The notes beneath the pieces were generated by a model. The model worked only from the letters and a program-made list of their open reading frames with translations, was not told the origin of the DNA and made no database searches. The position numbers were made by a program, and so were the translations under genes. This document shows positions 1 to 8,476 of a stretch of DNA of 64,000 nucleotides, piece by piece. The stretch spans positions 1,989,501-2,053,500 of the forward strand of contig NZ_JAQGPN010000001.1 in assembly GCF_028826155.1 (NCBI RefSeq), read 5' to 3'. Numbering within the stretch: position 1 is the stretch's first letter; the number at the start of each line of letters is the position of its first letter. This DNA comes from Mesorhizobium shangrilense. Lineage in GTDB: Bacteria; Pseudomonadota; Alphaproteobacteria; Rhizobiales; Rhizobiaceae.

Positions 1-982
1 TCAGCCGGTCGCGGACCTCCTGCGACGCATTCGCGCCGAGCTTTCCGGCCCGCTCGAGCAGGCCCATGCGCAGGAGGAAGTCGCCCTGCGCAAGCAGATG
101 CGCCTGAAGCCCCGCATGCCGGGCCGCCTGCGCAAGCGCGGCGAAGTCCACATGGGTCGTGAGATCGGCTTCGCCGGGATGGGCGAGGGGATCGTCATAG
201 GCGTGCTTCAGCAGCGCCTGGAGCGTGTCGCCGACGGCAGACGTGGCGTGGCCGTAGTCGATGAAAAGCCCCGCGCCGCCGTGGCCGGCGATGCGCTCGG
301 CTACCTTCTGCATCAGCGCGCTGCGCGCCGGGGCTAGCTCGACGATTGCTCCCTCGGGTGCTGCGGCCGCGTCCGGCGGCAGCAGGCTGGCGTCAACAGA
401 ACCGGCCCCCGCGACGAACTGCAGGTTTCCCGCGCCGTCAGCGCCTACCGCGCGCTCGCGCCATCCTCCGGCGGTCTTCACGTATTGCCGCACCGGGATC
501 GCATCGAAGAGCTCATTGCCGACGATGATCATCGGTTTTGCAGGCAGCTCATCGATGTCCTTGTGCCACTCGAAGCGTTGGCGGGCGGCTTGCCCCAATG
601 TCGCCGCCTGAGTCGCCGCCAGCCTTTCGCTGGTCTCGATCAGCCTGAAGCCTCCGCTTTCGCCCAGGTCGGGGGCGATCTTGCCGAGGGTCCGCGCGAT
701 GTCCTTCATCAGCGTCCCCCGGCCCGGGCCGATCTCAACCACCATCGTCTGTTCCGGCGCGCCGATGGCCTGCCAGGTGGCGGCAATCCATGCGCCGATC
801 AGCTCGCCGAACATCTGGCTGATTTCGGGAGCGGTGGTGAAATCCCCTTCGCGGCCGAATGGGGGGCGCGTCATGTAGTATCCGTCCTGCGGATCGGAGA
901 GGCAGAGCGCCATGTATTCCGAAACCGGGAGCGGCCCGAGCGCCTCGATGAGGCCGACGATGCGCGACTTCAGGCGGCTCAT
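1..982 (-). CDS. MidA/COG1565-type SAM-dependent methyltransferase (C-terminus outside window)
   Basis: Class I SAM-dependent methyltransferase of the MidA (NDUFAF7-like) family; mitochondrial members methylate an arginine of a complex I subunit, while the bacterial substrate is unproven. The reading frame opens at the ATG at 982 and runs off the left edge (about 327 codons seen). Visible marks are the N-terminal [14 protein letters not shown] block, the SAM-site [12 protein letters not shown], and the downstream [14 protein letters not shown] block, all typical of this family. Its ATG overlaps the lgt stop codon as ATGA, so the two genes are very likely translationally coupled. Confidence 0.88.
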   Translation of the reverse strand, partial: MSRLKSRIVGLIEALGPLPVSEYMALCLSDPQDGYYMTRPPFGREGDFTTAPEISQMFGELIGAWIAATWQAIGAPEQTMVVEIGPGRGTLMKDIARTLGKIAPDLGESGGFRLIETSERLAATQAATLGQAARQRFEWHKDIDELPAKPMIIVGNELFDAIPVRQYVKTAGGWRERAVGADGAGNLQFVAGAGSVDASLLPPDAAAAPEGAIVELAPARSALMQKVAERIAGHGGAGLFIDYGHATSAVGDTLQALLKHAYDDPLAHPGEADLTTHVDFAALAQAARHAGLQAHLLAQGDFLLRMGLLERAGKLGANASQEVRDRL

Positions 983-1860
983 GCCGGCGCCGGGGAGCCC
1001 GCCGGACGTGCGCGCCACATGAGCCACAGGCCGAGCAGCACCATCGGCGTCGACAGCACCATCCCCATCGTGAGCCAGTCGCCAGCCAGGTAGCCAAGCT
1101 GTGCGTCGGGTTCGCGGAAGAACTCCACGAAGATGCGCGCCGCTGCGTAGCCCGCTACGAAGGCGCCGGCGATGAAGCCGGGCGACCTCAGCTTCCTGCC
1201 CGCCCACACGAGGGCGAACAGAACGACGAACAGCACGAAACCCTCGAGCAGGGCTTCGTAGAGCTGGCTTGGATGCCGGGGGAAAGGGCCGCCGTTGGGG
1301 AAAACGAAAGCCCATGGCGCGTCGGTGACGCGGCCCCATAGCTCCGAATTGATGAAGTTGGTGACGCGAACGAGGCCAAGCCCGATCGGCGCGCCTGCCG
1401 CGATCACGTCGAACAGCGACAGGACGCTGAAGCCGCGCGACTTGGCGAAGAGGATCATGGCGAGCGTCGTTCCCGCAAATCCTCCATGGAACGACATGCC
1501 GCCTTGCCAGATCTTCAGGATATCCAGCGGATTCTCAAGATAACGGGCGAAGTCGTAGAAGAGGATGTAGCCGATGCGCCCGCCGAGCACGACGCCGACG
1601 GCCGCCCAGACGAGGAAATCGTCGATGTCGATCGGCCTGATCGGCGAAGGTCCGGCCCACAGGCGATCGGTGGTGACCAGCTTCTTGGCATACCACCAGG
1701 CAAACAGGATGCCGATGATGTAGCCCAGGCCGTACCAGTGGATGGCGAGGGGGCCGACCTGGACGATGACCGGATCGATGTGGGGAAACGGCAGGGCGGA
1801 GAGCGGAATCAGCAGATATTCGGTCAAGGCGGGCTCGGTTCGCTTGGAAGGCCGGAACAT
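979..1860 (-). CDS. lgt: Prolipoprotein diacylglyceryl transferase
   Basis: Inner-membrane enzyme that moves diacylglycerol from phosphatidylglycerol to the lipobox cysteine of prolipoproteins, the first step of lipoprotein maturation. About 293 aa with several membrane segments. It contains the [11 protein letters not shown] motif, [11 protein letters not shown], and the Lgt signature region [17 protein letters not shown] (here [14 protein letters not shown]) plus HPSQLYEA. The open frame extends to 2079, but homologues begin near LPFPHIDPV, so ATG 1860 (or TTG 1827) is preferred; no start has a strong ribosome-binding site. Several lipoproteins in this window (Kazal protein, transglycosylase, extensin-like protein) would be its substrates. 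Confidence 0.95.
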   Translation of the reverse strand: MFRPSKRTEPALTEYLLIPLSALPFPHIDPVIVQVGPLAIHWYGLGYIIGILFAWWYAKKLVTTDRLWAGPSPIRPIDIDDFLVWAAVGVVLGGRIGYILFYDFARYLENPLDILKIWQGGMSFHGGFAGTTLAMILFAKSRGFSVLSLFDVIAAGAPIGLGLVRVTNFINSELWGRVTDAPWAFVFPNGGPFPRHPSQLYEALLEGFVLFVVLFALVWAGRKLRSPGFIAGAFVAGYAAARIFVEFFREPDAQLGYLAGDWLTMGMVLSTPMVLLGLWLMWRARPAGSPAPA

Positions 1861-1999
1861 GTGCCAGCGTCCACGCATGGTCAAGGCGGCTGCCCGCGCC
1901 TGGGTCAGAACTAGTGGATGACATTTCCGCGATCCTTGTTCACAATCCGGCTGCTTGGTTATCCTTTTGTGGGGGCGGGGGAGGTCCACACATGCCCGG

Positions 2000-3034
2000 A
2001 TGCGTCTGACGTTTCGGCGGCCAGGAGGGGCAGCCGAACGGACGGCTGTCAGCCACCTCGATCGTGAGCCTGCGCCCATGGCGGCGGCGCTGACGGCGGA
2101 GCCTCCGGCCGAATTTGCGCGACTCGTGTTCCTGGGCGATGTCTATGCAGGAAGCAGGCAGCGTGCGCCGGCCATCGATCCCATGCTCGTCGCCGCGCTC
2201 CAATCGGCGGACCTCGTCGTCGCCAATTGCGCCGGTCCAGTGGTGCGCAGGCCCCATCTGCCGGTGCGAAGCTGGCTCAAACAGCGCCGTCACATGGATG
2301 CCGGCGCGTTGCTCGGCGTCATCTCGGCGATGGGCGTGGAGACGGAACGGCTCGCACTCTCCGTCGCGAACAGCCACGCTCTGGACCAGTCGGTCGCGGG
2401 CTTCGAGGAAACGGTGGACACCCTCAAGGCGCTCCAGGTGCGGGTCATCGGCGCGGCGCAGCGCGGCCTGGTCCAGACCGTCCGCGCCGGTTCGCTTCAT
2501 GTGGGATTGCTCGCCTTTGCGGAACCCGAGCGCCACGCGCGCCGCTTGCGCAGGCATGTAGTCACGGCTGGGGACCTCGCTGCCTCGCACTGGCTGACGG
2601 GAGAGGACCGGCAGCCCGACCTGGTTTGCGCGTTTCCGCATTGGGACCGGTGGAAAGCGCGCCGCCCCGGATTGCGCGCCTTGGACCGCGCAGGGCGGCT
2701 TGCGGAACGAGGCATAAGCCTTGTCGCCGGACACCATCCGTCGCGACTGCAACCCCTCGAACGCGTCGGGAATGCCTATGTGGCCTATGGGCTTGGCGTG
2801 TTCCACGGGCGCGGGGCCGCGAGGAGTCTCGCCGACCGCGTGGGTGCGATGCTCGTCGTCGACGTCAGCACGGCCCGGCGCGAGCGCGGCCGCATTGCGG
2901 CATACGAGCTGTTCCCGTTCGTCCGGCTCGCAGAAGCCAGCCGCGACCGCATCGTGCCGCTCGAATACGCGCCGCCCGAGTTGCGCAGTCAGGCCGAAGC
3001 GACATTTGCCCATCTTGCTTCCGTCCGCTGCTGA
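2000..3034 (+). CDS. CapA-like (PGA_cap fold) protein, divergent active-site motifs
   Basis: About 344 aa, similar to the CapA/PgsA metallophosphatase-like family involved in poly-glutamate or capsule assembly. It keeps the order of the family motifs: FLGDVYAG near the start, SVANSHALD (usually ANNHALD), PHWDRW (usually HWG.E), [10 protein letters not shown] (usually GHHPHVLQP) and YGLGVF (usually YSLGNF). Several normally conserved metal or catalytic positions are changed. The open frame begins at 1955; ATG 2000 is chosen because a GGAGG lies upstream at 1979-1983, with ATG 2078 as an alternative. It is divergent from lgt. The substrate is unknown. Confidence 0.75.
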   Translation: MRLTFRRPGGAAERTAVSHLDREPAPMAAALTAEPPAEFARLVFLGDVYAGSRQRAPAIDPMLVAALQSADLVVANCAGPVVRRPHLPVRSWLKQRRHMDAGALLGVISAMGVETERLALSVANSHALDQSVAGFEETVDTLKALQVRVIGAAQRGLVQTVRAGSLHVGLLAFAEPERHARRLRRHVVTAGDLAASHWLTGEDRQPDLVCAFPHWDRWKARRPGLRALDRAGRLAERGISLVAGHHPSRLQPLERVGNAYVAYGLGVFHGRGAARSLADRVGAMLVVDVSTARRERGRIAAYELFPFVRLAEASRDRIVPLEYAPPELRSQAEATFAHLASVRC

Positions 3035-3164
3035 CGCCAGCAGTTCTACTGCCGAGGCGAAATCCCTTTCAGATCAAAGAGATTGACCGGTCTGCGCGGG
3101 CATATGGCGCAGCGAGACGCTAATTTTTTGGAGATGAAACCGAAGATCACAGCGCCGACACACC

Positions 3165-3193
3165 TTGCAAGGATCGTTGATACATGCGATATG
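3165..3193 (+). promoter_or_regulatory. Candidate promoter of cspA copy 1
   Basis: TTGCAA (3165-3170) and GATATG (3188-3193) are separated by 17 bases. This would start transcription near 3200, directly at the conserved leader element. The -10 match is weak. The second cold-shock gene has a similar but weaker arrangement, TTGCTC at 3779 and GAAAAA at 3802, with the same 17-base spacer. Confidence 0.4.
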
Positions 3194-3200
3194 TTGACGC

Positions 3201-3231
3201 GTTCGGGCATTTGCTGACCCGGAGACTGGAA
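3201..3231 (+). promoter_or_regulatory. Conserved csp leader element, copy 1
   Basis: This 31-base element, beginning gttcgggcatttgc and ending cccggagactggaa, matches the element at 3813-3843 at 29 of 31 positions. It sits 194 bases before the first cold-shock ATG; the other copy sits 200 bases before the second. Conservation in otherwise diverged leaders suggests an RNA element at the 5' end of the mRNA. Confidence 0.6.
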
Positions 3232-3394
3232 CGTTTTGGACGACCCTTTCCCCGACATTGTGAATCTCTGACGACCCGCCCTTGGCACGGGTGTGTTCGC
3301 GCGCCGGCGCGGCACGGCCAAGAACTGACCGACCTTCCGAATGGCGCCCGATGAGGAGGGTTTTCGATTTGATGGGTGAAGGAGAGACCCCAGA

Positions 3395-3607
3395 ATGTCC
3401 CAGACAGGCACTGTGAAGTTCTTTAACGCAACCAAAGGCTTTGGCTTCATCACGCCGGATGGCGGCGCGAAGGACGTCTTCGTGCACATCTCGGCGATCG
3501 AGAAGTCCGGCCTGCGCACGCTGGTCGACGGCCAGAAGGTTTCCTTCGACGTCGAGCCCGACCGCATGGGCAAGGGCCCGAAGGCAGTCAACCTGCGCGT
3601 CGAATAA
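3395..3607 (+). CDS. cspA: Cold-shock protein, copy 1
   Basis: A 70-aa single cold-shock domain, an OB-fold that binds single-stranded nucleic acid and melts mRNA structure. RNP1 (KGFGFI) and RNP2 (VFVHI) are intact, and the protein has the usual family length. A GGAGAG lies just upstream of the ATG. It is followed by a strong hairpin terminator and has a long leader like the paralogue 400 bases downstream. Whether expression is cold-, growth-phase- or stress-dependent cannot be told from sequence. Confidence 0.96.
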   Translation: MSQTGTVKFFNATKGFGFITPDGGAKDVFVHISAIEKSGLRTLVDGQKVSFDVEPDRMGKGPKAVNLRVE

Positions 3608-3642
3608 AGCGGCCTATCTCCTAGGGGATACGACCGATACTT

Positions 3643-3680
3643 GGGGCATGGCGGTAACGCGCCATGCCCCTTTTGTTTTG
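3643..3680 (+). terminator. Rho-independent terminator of cspA copy 1
   Basis: A perfect 11-bp stem (GGGGCATGGCG, 3643-3653, with its complement at 3660-3670) and a 6-base loop are followed by cTTTTgTTTT. Confidence 0.9.
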
Positions 3681-4012
3681 GCTGCGGCCACGACTTGCTT
3701 TGCTTGGCGTCGGGACTTGACGTTCTTCGCCGGTCCGCCGCGTGAATTCTCTCCATTGCGCCACATGTAAAGTTTCACTTGCTCGTGATCGAAAAATGGA
3801 GGAAAAACCGGTGTTCGGGCATTTGCCGGCCCGGAGACTGGAATGGCATGCCCCGGAAGCTCGACATAAAGGGGGCCGGGGTGGTTCGTGATAAAGAAGG
3901 CATCAATGCCTCAAGGGGAACTGTCCGTTTCTTCTCCTCCTGTGAACGGCCCAATAACGGTTGGAGCCATTCTCCGGCTGTCGAACCCGTCCTGGGATAA
4001 GAGGAGCATCTC
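3681..4012. other. Intergenic region with the leader of cspA copy 2
   Basis: No gene is supported. The region holds the probable promoter and about 200 bases of untranslated leader for the second cold-shock gene, including the conserved element at 3813-3843. Confidence 0.6.
3813..3843 (+). promoter_or_regulatory. Conserved csp leader element, copy 2
   Basis: Second copy of the 31-base element, differing at only two positions from 3201-3231 and lying 200 bases before the ATG at 4013. Confidence 0.6.
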
Positions 4013-4225
4013 ATGCCGCAGACCGGCACAGTAAAATTCTTCAATCATGCCAAAGGCTTTGGCTTCATCACACCGGATGACGGCCAGAAGGACGTCTTCG
4101 TCCACATTTCGGCCGTGCAGTCGTCCGGGCTTCCCGGTCTCGAGGACGGGCAGAAGGTGCGCTTCGAAACCGAACCGGACAAGCGCGGCAAGGGTCCGAA
4201 GGCCGTCAACCTGAGCGTCATCTGA
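4013..4225 (+). CDS. cspA: Cold-shock protein, copy 2
   Basis: A 70-aa cold-shock domain protein, paralogous to the gene at 3395. The N-terminal half is nearly identical, while the C-terminal half differs ([15 protein letters not shown]). RNP1 KGFGFI and RNP2 VFVHI are intact. AAGAGGAG precedes the ATG. The tandem arrangement with a repeated leader element points to duplication of the whole transcription unit, followed by divergence of the rest of the leader. Confidence 0.96.
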   Translation: MPQTGTVKFFNHAKGFGFITPDDGQKDVFVHISAVQSSGLPGLEDGQKVRFETEPDKRGKGPKAVNLSVI

Positions 4226-4396
4226 CGCCAGGGTTCGACTTCCGCCGCGCAAGCGACGAAAATCCTCCCGGCCTGACGGACGGGGGGCGTTTCGGTTTCG
4301 CGGCATGAGCAGACGTTCAGCCTGCGTTCAGGAGACGCAGCCTAGAATTCCTGCAGTTCGGGTTCACGTCTCAACGGACCCGTGCAGGAGACAAAA

Positions 4397-4804
4397 ATGA
4401 GCTTGCTGAAGAAGACCATTCTCTCGGTGGCCGTCGCTGCGACGACCTTTGCCGCCATTCCGGCGGAAGCCGGTGAGCGTTGGCGCCATCATGGCGGCTA
4501 CCATTCTCATGGCAGTTCCGACGGCGACCTGGTTGCGGCCGGCATCGTTGGGCTGGCGCTCGGGGCGCTGGCCGTGGGGGCGCTCAACACGAACCGACAG
4601 CCGGTCTACGCAGACCGCTACTATCGCAACCCGCCGCCGCGGCCGAGCCGCTACTACTACGAGGGTGCCGTCGCGCGCGGCGGCGTCGAGCCGTGGTCGC
4701 GCTCCTGGTACCGCTACTGCAGCAACCGCTATCGCAGTTTCGATCCGCAGACCGGCACCTATGTCGGCTATGACGGCCGCGAGCGCTTCTGTAACGCGAA
4801 TTGA
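4397..4804 (+). CDS. BA14K family secreted protein
   Basis: A 135-aa precursor with a clear signal peptide (KKTILSVAVAATTFAAIPAEA), a His/Gly-rich segment, a hydrophobic Gly/Ala stretch (GIVGLALGALAVGAL) and a C-terminal BA14K-type domain ending SWYRYCSNRYRSFDPQTGTY. The family is common in Brucella and rhizobia; the Brucella 14-kDa member is immunoreactive and reported to be lectin-like. The start is set by GGAG at 4387-4390, six bases before the ATG, although the frame is open to 4382. A single-gene unit. The exact role is unknown. Confidence 0.85.
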   Translation: MSLLKKTILSVAVAATTFAAIPAEAGERWRHHGGYHSHGSSDGDLVAAGIVGLALGALAVGALNTNRQPVYADRYYRNPPPRPSRYYYEGAVARGGVEPWSRSWYRYCSNRYRSFDPQTGTYVGYDGRERFCNAN

Positions 4805-4846
4805 TCCCGCAGCGCGCGTCCGGGCGCCCGAGCCTGGACGCGATGC

Positions 4847-5494
4847 TTACCTGAGAAACGGGTTTTCCAGGCGTTCCTCGCCGAAGCGCCCGCCCGGGCC
4901 GTGGCCGCAGACAAAGCCCACCTGGTCGCCAAGCGGCAGCAGCTTCTCCTTGATCGAGCGGATGAGCGCCTCGTGGTCGCCGCCGGGAAGGTCAGTGCGG
5001 CCGACGGAGCCGCGGAAGAGGACGTCGCCGACATGGGCGAAGTTCGCCGCGCGGTTGAAGTAGACCACGTGTCCCGGCGCGTGGCCCGGGCAGTGCAGCA
5101 CCTCGAACACATGGTCGCCGAAGCTGACCGTCTCGCCCTCGGAGAGATACCGGTCGGGCGTGCAGTTGCGCACGCTGCCGGCCATCCCGTACATCTGCGC
5201 CTGCTTCTCGACATTGGCGAGCAGCCCTTTGTCAGCCTCGTGCGGACCGACGATGTCGACGCCCAGCGCCTCCTTCAGCTCCATCGCGCCGCCGACATGG
5301 TCGATGTGTCCGTGGGTGATCCAGATCTGCTCGATCTTGACGCCCTGGTCGTCGATCGCGGCGCGGATTTGGTCGACGTCGCCGCCCGGATCGATGACCA
5401 CGCCTGTCTTGGTGTCCATGTCGAAGAGGATGGTGCAATTCTGCTGGAACGGCGTGACCGGGACGATGATTCCGTTGAGCTGACCCATTTGCAT
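4847..5494 (-). CDS. Metallo-beta-lactamase fold hydrolase (YcbL / glyoxalase II-like)
   Basis: 215 aa. It carries the THGHIDHVGG zinc motif, the HCPGHAPGHV histidine pair and GDVLFRGSVGRTDLPGGD, the order seen in YcbL-type hydroxyacylglutathione-hydrolase-like proteins. A soluble two-metal hydrolase that probably splits thioesters or similar substrates. A shorter start (second Met, 5488) is possible. The C-terminal substrate-binding domain of true glyoxalase II is absent, which fits the short YcbL type. Confidence 0.9.
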   Translation of the reverse strand: MQMGQLNGIIVPVTPFQQNCTILFDMDTKTGVVIDPGGDVDQIRAAIDDQGVKIEQIWITHGHIDHVGGAMELKEALGVDIVGPHEADKGLLANVEKQAQMYGMAGSVRNCTPDRYLSEGETVSFGDHVFEVLHCPGHAPGHVVYFNRAANFAHVGDVLFRGSVGRTDLPGGDHEALIRSIKEKLLPLGDQVGFVCGHGPGGRFGEERLENPFLR

Positions 5495-5542
5495 TCCTTC
5501 CTGACGTCGGGGCGGATGTATGGGGTCGATGCCCGAACGTCC

Positions 5543-5577
5543 ACCGAAAAGAAGCGGGCGGCATCGCTGCCGCCCGC
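5543..5577 (-). terminator. Terminator after the glycine-rich membrane protein
   Basis: A 9-bp GC stem (5554-5562 with 5569-5577) has a 6-base loop. On the minus strand it is followed by TTCTTTTC. Confidence 0.6.
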
Positions 5578-5603
5578 CGCCTGGCTGTGAAGAACCGATC
5601 CGC

Positions 5604-5921
5604 TCAGGCCTTCTTCATCGATCCCATGACTGCGCCGACGATGGCGGTCAGGAGGGCGCCGCCTCCAGCGCCGCCGATGACGTCGCCCAGCAGCCCGCCC
5701 ATCGATCCGCCTGCTGCCGCTCCGGCGGCCGGATCACCGGCTGCGCCGCCGAGCAGGCCGCCCAGAACCTGGCCGCCGACGACGCCGCCAACCGCGCCGC
5801 TGAGCAGTCTGGGAAGTTGGCCCATTGCAGCCTGCTTGAACGCAGCGCCGACCGCCTGGCCGGCAATGATGCCGGTGACCGCCTGCACCACGATCTGAAG
5901 AAGCACATTTGTATCCATCAA
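5604..5921 (-). CDS. Glycine-zipper-rich small membrane protein, unknown function
   Basis: 105 aa, almost entirely hydrophobic with Gly/Ala repeats (GAVGGVVGGQVLGGLLGGAAG, then GGLLGDVIGGAGGGALL). It resembles proteins with glycine-zipper membrane helices and has no enzymatic motif. It is a single gene between the hydrolase and ilvE. Two adjacent ATGs (5921 and 5918) can start it. I do not recognise a named family. Confidence 0.65.
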   Translation of the reverse strand: MMDTNVLLQIVVQAVTGIIAGQAVGAAFKQAAMGQLPRLLSGAVGGVVGGQVLGGLLGGAAGDPAAGAAAGGSMGGLLGDVIGGAGGGALLTAIVGAVMGSMKKA

Positions 5922-6002
5922 ATGATCCCTCCATGTCCACTCAAGGTCTTACAGGGCGGCAACATCAGATGCTGATTCGTGCAAAAGTCAAATACTCGCG
6001 CA

Positions 6003-6032
6003 AACGAGAACGGGCGGCCTTTCGACCGCCCG
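6003..6032 (-). terminator. Possible terminator of ilvE
   Basis: A 7-bp stem CGGGCGG/CCGCCCG (6011-6017 with 6026-6032) lies just after the ilvE stop. The T-run behind it is weak (TTCTCGTTT). Confidence 0.45.
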
Positions 6033-6059
6033 CCTGTACTTCAAAGCGACTATTCTATC

Positions 6060-6953
6060 TTACTCGGCGGCGATCGCCTGCTTCGGCTGCACCTCGGCCG
6101 AATAGTCGTTCATGAGCGTCTTGGCGATCTCGCCGACCTGGAAGTTGTACGACCCGATCTCGGAGACCGGGGTCACCTCGGCCGCCGTGCCTGTCAGGAA
6201 GCACTGCTCGAAGCCCGCCAGTTCCTCCGGCATGATGGCGCGCTCGATCACCTCGATGTTGCGGCGCTTGGCTAGGTCGATGACGGTCCGGCGCGTGATG
6301 CCGTCCAGGAAGCAGTCCGGCTTCGGCGTATGGATCTTGCCGTCCTTGACGAAGAAGATGTTGGCGCCGGTCGCTTCGGCGACCTGGCCGCGCCAGTCGA
6401 GCATCATGGCGTCGGCATAGCCGCGATCCTCGGCCCGGTGCTTCGACAGCGTGCAGATCATGTAGAGGCCGGCCGCCTTGGACTTGGAGGGCGCCGTCTG
6501 CGGATCGGGGCGGCGGTACTCGGCGACGTCGAGGCGGATGCCCTTCAGCTTCTGGGCCGGGTCGAAGTAGCTCGGCCACTGCCAGATGGCGATCGCGCAG
6601 TTGATGCGGTTGGCCTGGGCCGAAACGCCCATCTGCTCGCTGCCGCGCCAGGCGATCGGACGGACATAGGCGTCGGCGAAACCCTGCTTTTTCAACAGGG
6701 TGTCGCAGGCAGCGTCGATTTCCGCCACGCTGTATGGGATGGTGAAGCCGAGGATCTTGGCCGAATCATGCAGGCGCTGGGTGTGTTCCGTCAGCTTGAA
6801 AATCTTGCCGCCATAGGCGCGCTCGCCTTCGAACACGGCGCTGGCGTAGTGCAGCCCGTGCGTCAAGACGTGGATCTTGGCGTCCGCCCATTTGACGAAC
6901 TCGCCATTCATCCAGATGAAACCCTCCAGTTGGTCGAAGGGAACGGATGCCAT
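6060..6953 (-). CDS. ilvE: Branched-chain amino acid aminotransferase
   Basis: 297 aa, PLP fold type IV. It interconverts Leu, Ile and Val with their 2-keto acids using glutamate/2-oxoglutarate. Visible family marks are HVLTHGLHYASAVFEGERAY, the YVRPIAWRG block, the PLP lysine in SKSKAAGLYM, EATGANIFFV, and the FLTGTAAEVTPV phosphate-binding segment. The frame is open to 7160, but GGGAGG just before the ATG at 6953 fixes the start. It is divergent from the MarR-type regulator operon, a pairing common in this order. Confidence 0.93.
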   Translation of the reverse strand: MASVPFDQLEGFIWMNGEFVKWADAKIHVLTHGLHYASAVFEGERAYGGKIFKLTEHTQRLHDSAKILGFTIPYSVAEIDAACDTLLKKQGFADAYVRPIAWRGSEQMGVSAQANRINCAIAIWQWPSYFDPAQKLKGIRLDVAEYRRPDPQTAPSKSKAAGLYMICTLSKHRAEDRGYADAMMLDWRGQVAEATGANIFFVKDGKIHTPKPDCFLDGITRRTVIDLAKRRNIEVIERAIMPEELAGFEQCFLTGTAAEVTPVSEIGSYNFQVGEIAKTLMNDYSAEVQPKQAIAAE

Positions 6954-7144
6954 TTCATACCTCCCAAGGCGCAAAGCCTTTGAATGCCTTAATATCTGGT
7001 CGGCCGAACGCCGGGCCCAGTTGAGCCAAGCGTAGGGCGGTCGCGGTGATATGGCAAATCCAATGAAATTGCCATTAACGCCGCAAACACATGCCTTTTC
7101 GTTCGCAATCGATCGAAAAGATTGGCAAAAATTACCACCGAACC

Positions 7145-7175
7145 TAAAATACGTCAACACTGCTGACGTATTTTA
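7145..7175. promoter_or_regulatory. Perfect palindrome upstream of the MarR gene (probable operator)
   Basis: TAAAATACGTCA (7145-7156) and its exact reverse complement (7164-7175) are separated by 7 bases. It ends 15 bases before the marR ATG and lies in the ilvE/marR divergent region. A dyad of this size is typical of MarR-family autoregulatory operators. Confidence 0.7.
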
Positions 7176-7190
7176 AATCACGAGAATTTC

Positions 7191-7724
7191 ATGTCCGATC
7201 GTTCAAGTTCTCCCGCGAAACCCATCCGGAGCGCCCTGTCGCGCGACGATGGAATCGACCTCGCGATCATCGAGCTTCTGTTCTTCGCCTATCGCGACTT
7301 CACCTCCGATCCGGACCAGATCCTCGAGAAATACGGCTTCGGCCGGGCCCATCACCGCATCCTGCATTTCGTCAACCGCATGCCGGGCCTGACTGTCGCC
7401 GAGCTGCTCGACGTGTTGAAGATCACCAAGCAGAGCCTCGCGCGCGTGCTGAAGCAGCTGATCGACACCGGCCACATCGTGCAGATCCAGGGTCCGAAGG
7501 ACCGGCGCCAGCGCGAGCTCTATCCAACGGCAAAGGGCCGCGCGCTCGCCCTCGACCTGGCGCGGCCACAGTCCAGCCGTATCGCGGAGGCACTGAAGGA
7601 TGCTGCGCCGACCGATCGGCAGGCCGTGGAGCATTTCCTCAAGGCCATGGTCAATCCGGAACTGAGGGCGCAGATTGACAACCTGCCCGGCAACGACCCA
7701 GGAAACACCAATGGACACGCCTGA
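7191..7724 (+). CDS. petP: MarR-family transcriptional regulator (PetP type)
   Basis: 177 aa with a winged helix-turn-helix MarR core (HHRILHFVNRMPGLTVAELL, the recognition region LKITKQSLARVLKQLI, and wing DRRQRELYPTAKG). The next gene is an OmpR-type response regulator whose ATG lies inside this gene, so the two overlap by 14 bases. This order matches petP-petR of Rhodobacter and a pair widely kept in Hyphomicrobiales; the symbol is by that analogy. It is likely autoregulated through the palindrome just upstream. Confidence 0.88.
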   Translation: MSDRSSSPAKPIRSALSRDDGIDLAIIELLFFAYRDFTSDPDQILEKYGFGRAHHRILHFVNRMPGLTVAELLDVLKITKQSLARVLKQLIDTGHIVQIQGPKDRRQRELYPTAKGRALALDLARPQSSRIAEALKDAAPTDRQAVEHFLKAMVNPELRAQIDNLPGNDPGNTNGHA

Positions 7725-8430
7725 GCTTCCCGACCGCAGCGGCATACCAGGCGACGACGCGCCGCATCTGCTCGTCGTCGACGACGACACGCGCATCCGC
7801 AATCTGCTGAAGCAGTACCTCACCGAGAACGGATTTCGCGTGACCGTGGCCGCCGCCGCGGCCGAGGCGCGGCGCAAGCTGGCGGGGCTCGATTTCGACC
7901 TGCTGATCCTCGACGTCATGATGCCGGGCGAATCGGGGGTCGAGCTGACGCGCTCGCTGAGGGCGCAGAAGGACGTGCCGATCCTGATGCTGACCGCCCT
8001 TTCGGAGACCGATAGCCGCATCGCCGGCCTGGAGGCGGGGGCCGACGACTACCTGCCAAAGCCTTTCGATCCGCGCGAGTTGATCCTCAGGATCAACAAC
8101 ATCCTGCGGCGCGGCGGTCCGCAGCAGACGCCCAAGGTGGAGCAACTGGTGTTCGGTCCCTACACCTTCCAGATCGCCCGCCGCGAACTCAAGAAGAGCG
8201 GCGACGTCGTCAAGCTCACCGACCGCGAGCAGGACATCCTGACGATCTTCGCGGAGCGGGCCGGGGAGACGATCGCAAGGCACGAGCTGGTCGCCGGCGA
8301 ATCCGAGGTCGGCGAGCGCACGATCGACGTGCAGATCAACCGGCTGCGCCGCAAGATCGAGCGTGACCCGTCCAATCCGGTCTGGCTGCAGACCGTGCGC
8401 GGTATTGGGTATCGACTGAACGTGGAATAA
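7711..8430 (+). CDS. petR: OmpR-family response regulator (PetR type)
   Basis: 239 aa. The receiver domain has the acidic triad DDD near residues 24-26, phospho-acceptor Asp68 in LLILDVMMPG, the TAL switch Thr and the KPFDPREL lysine. The C-terminal winged helix (LTDREQDILTIF to the RLRRKIERDP and TVRGIGYRL segments) is of OmpR/PhoB type. The start at ATG 7711, preceded by AGGAAA, overlaps the MarR gene. The partner histidine kinase follows 46 bases later, forming a complete two-component operon. Confidence 0.92.
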   Translation: MDTPELPDRSGIPGDDAPHLLVVDDDTRIRNLLKQYLTENGFRVTVAAAAAEARRKLAGLDFDLLILDVMMPGESGVELTRSLRAQKDVPILMLTALSETDSRIAGLEAGADDYLPKPFDPRELILRINNILRRGGPQQTPKVEQLVFGPYTFQIARRELKKSGDVVKLTDREQDILTIFAERAGETIARHELVAGESEVGERTIDVQINRLRRKIERDPSNPVWLQTVRGIGYRLNVE

Positions 8431-8476
8431 GCTTCCGCCCGGGCCCATATTCGCATGTGACCCCGGAACGAGGAGC

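Larger units (their letters stand above)
3035..3394. other. Intergenic stretch with the long leader of the first cold-shock gene
   Basis: There is no convincing gene here. The right half is the probable untranslated leader of the cold-shock gene at 3395, starting near 3200 and including the conserved 31-base element at 3201-3231. Confidence 0.6.

Noticed and set aside
1940..3013. 357-codon minus-strand frame opposite the CapA-like gene
   Set aside because: Product lacks motifs; the plus-strand protein keeps the order of CapA family motifs.
4259..4300. Terminator after the second cold-shock gene
   Set aside because: The GC stem is imperfect and the following T-run is broken, so it is not listed as a feature.
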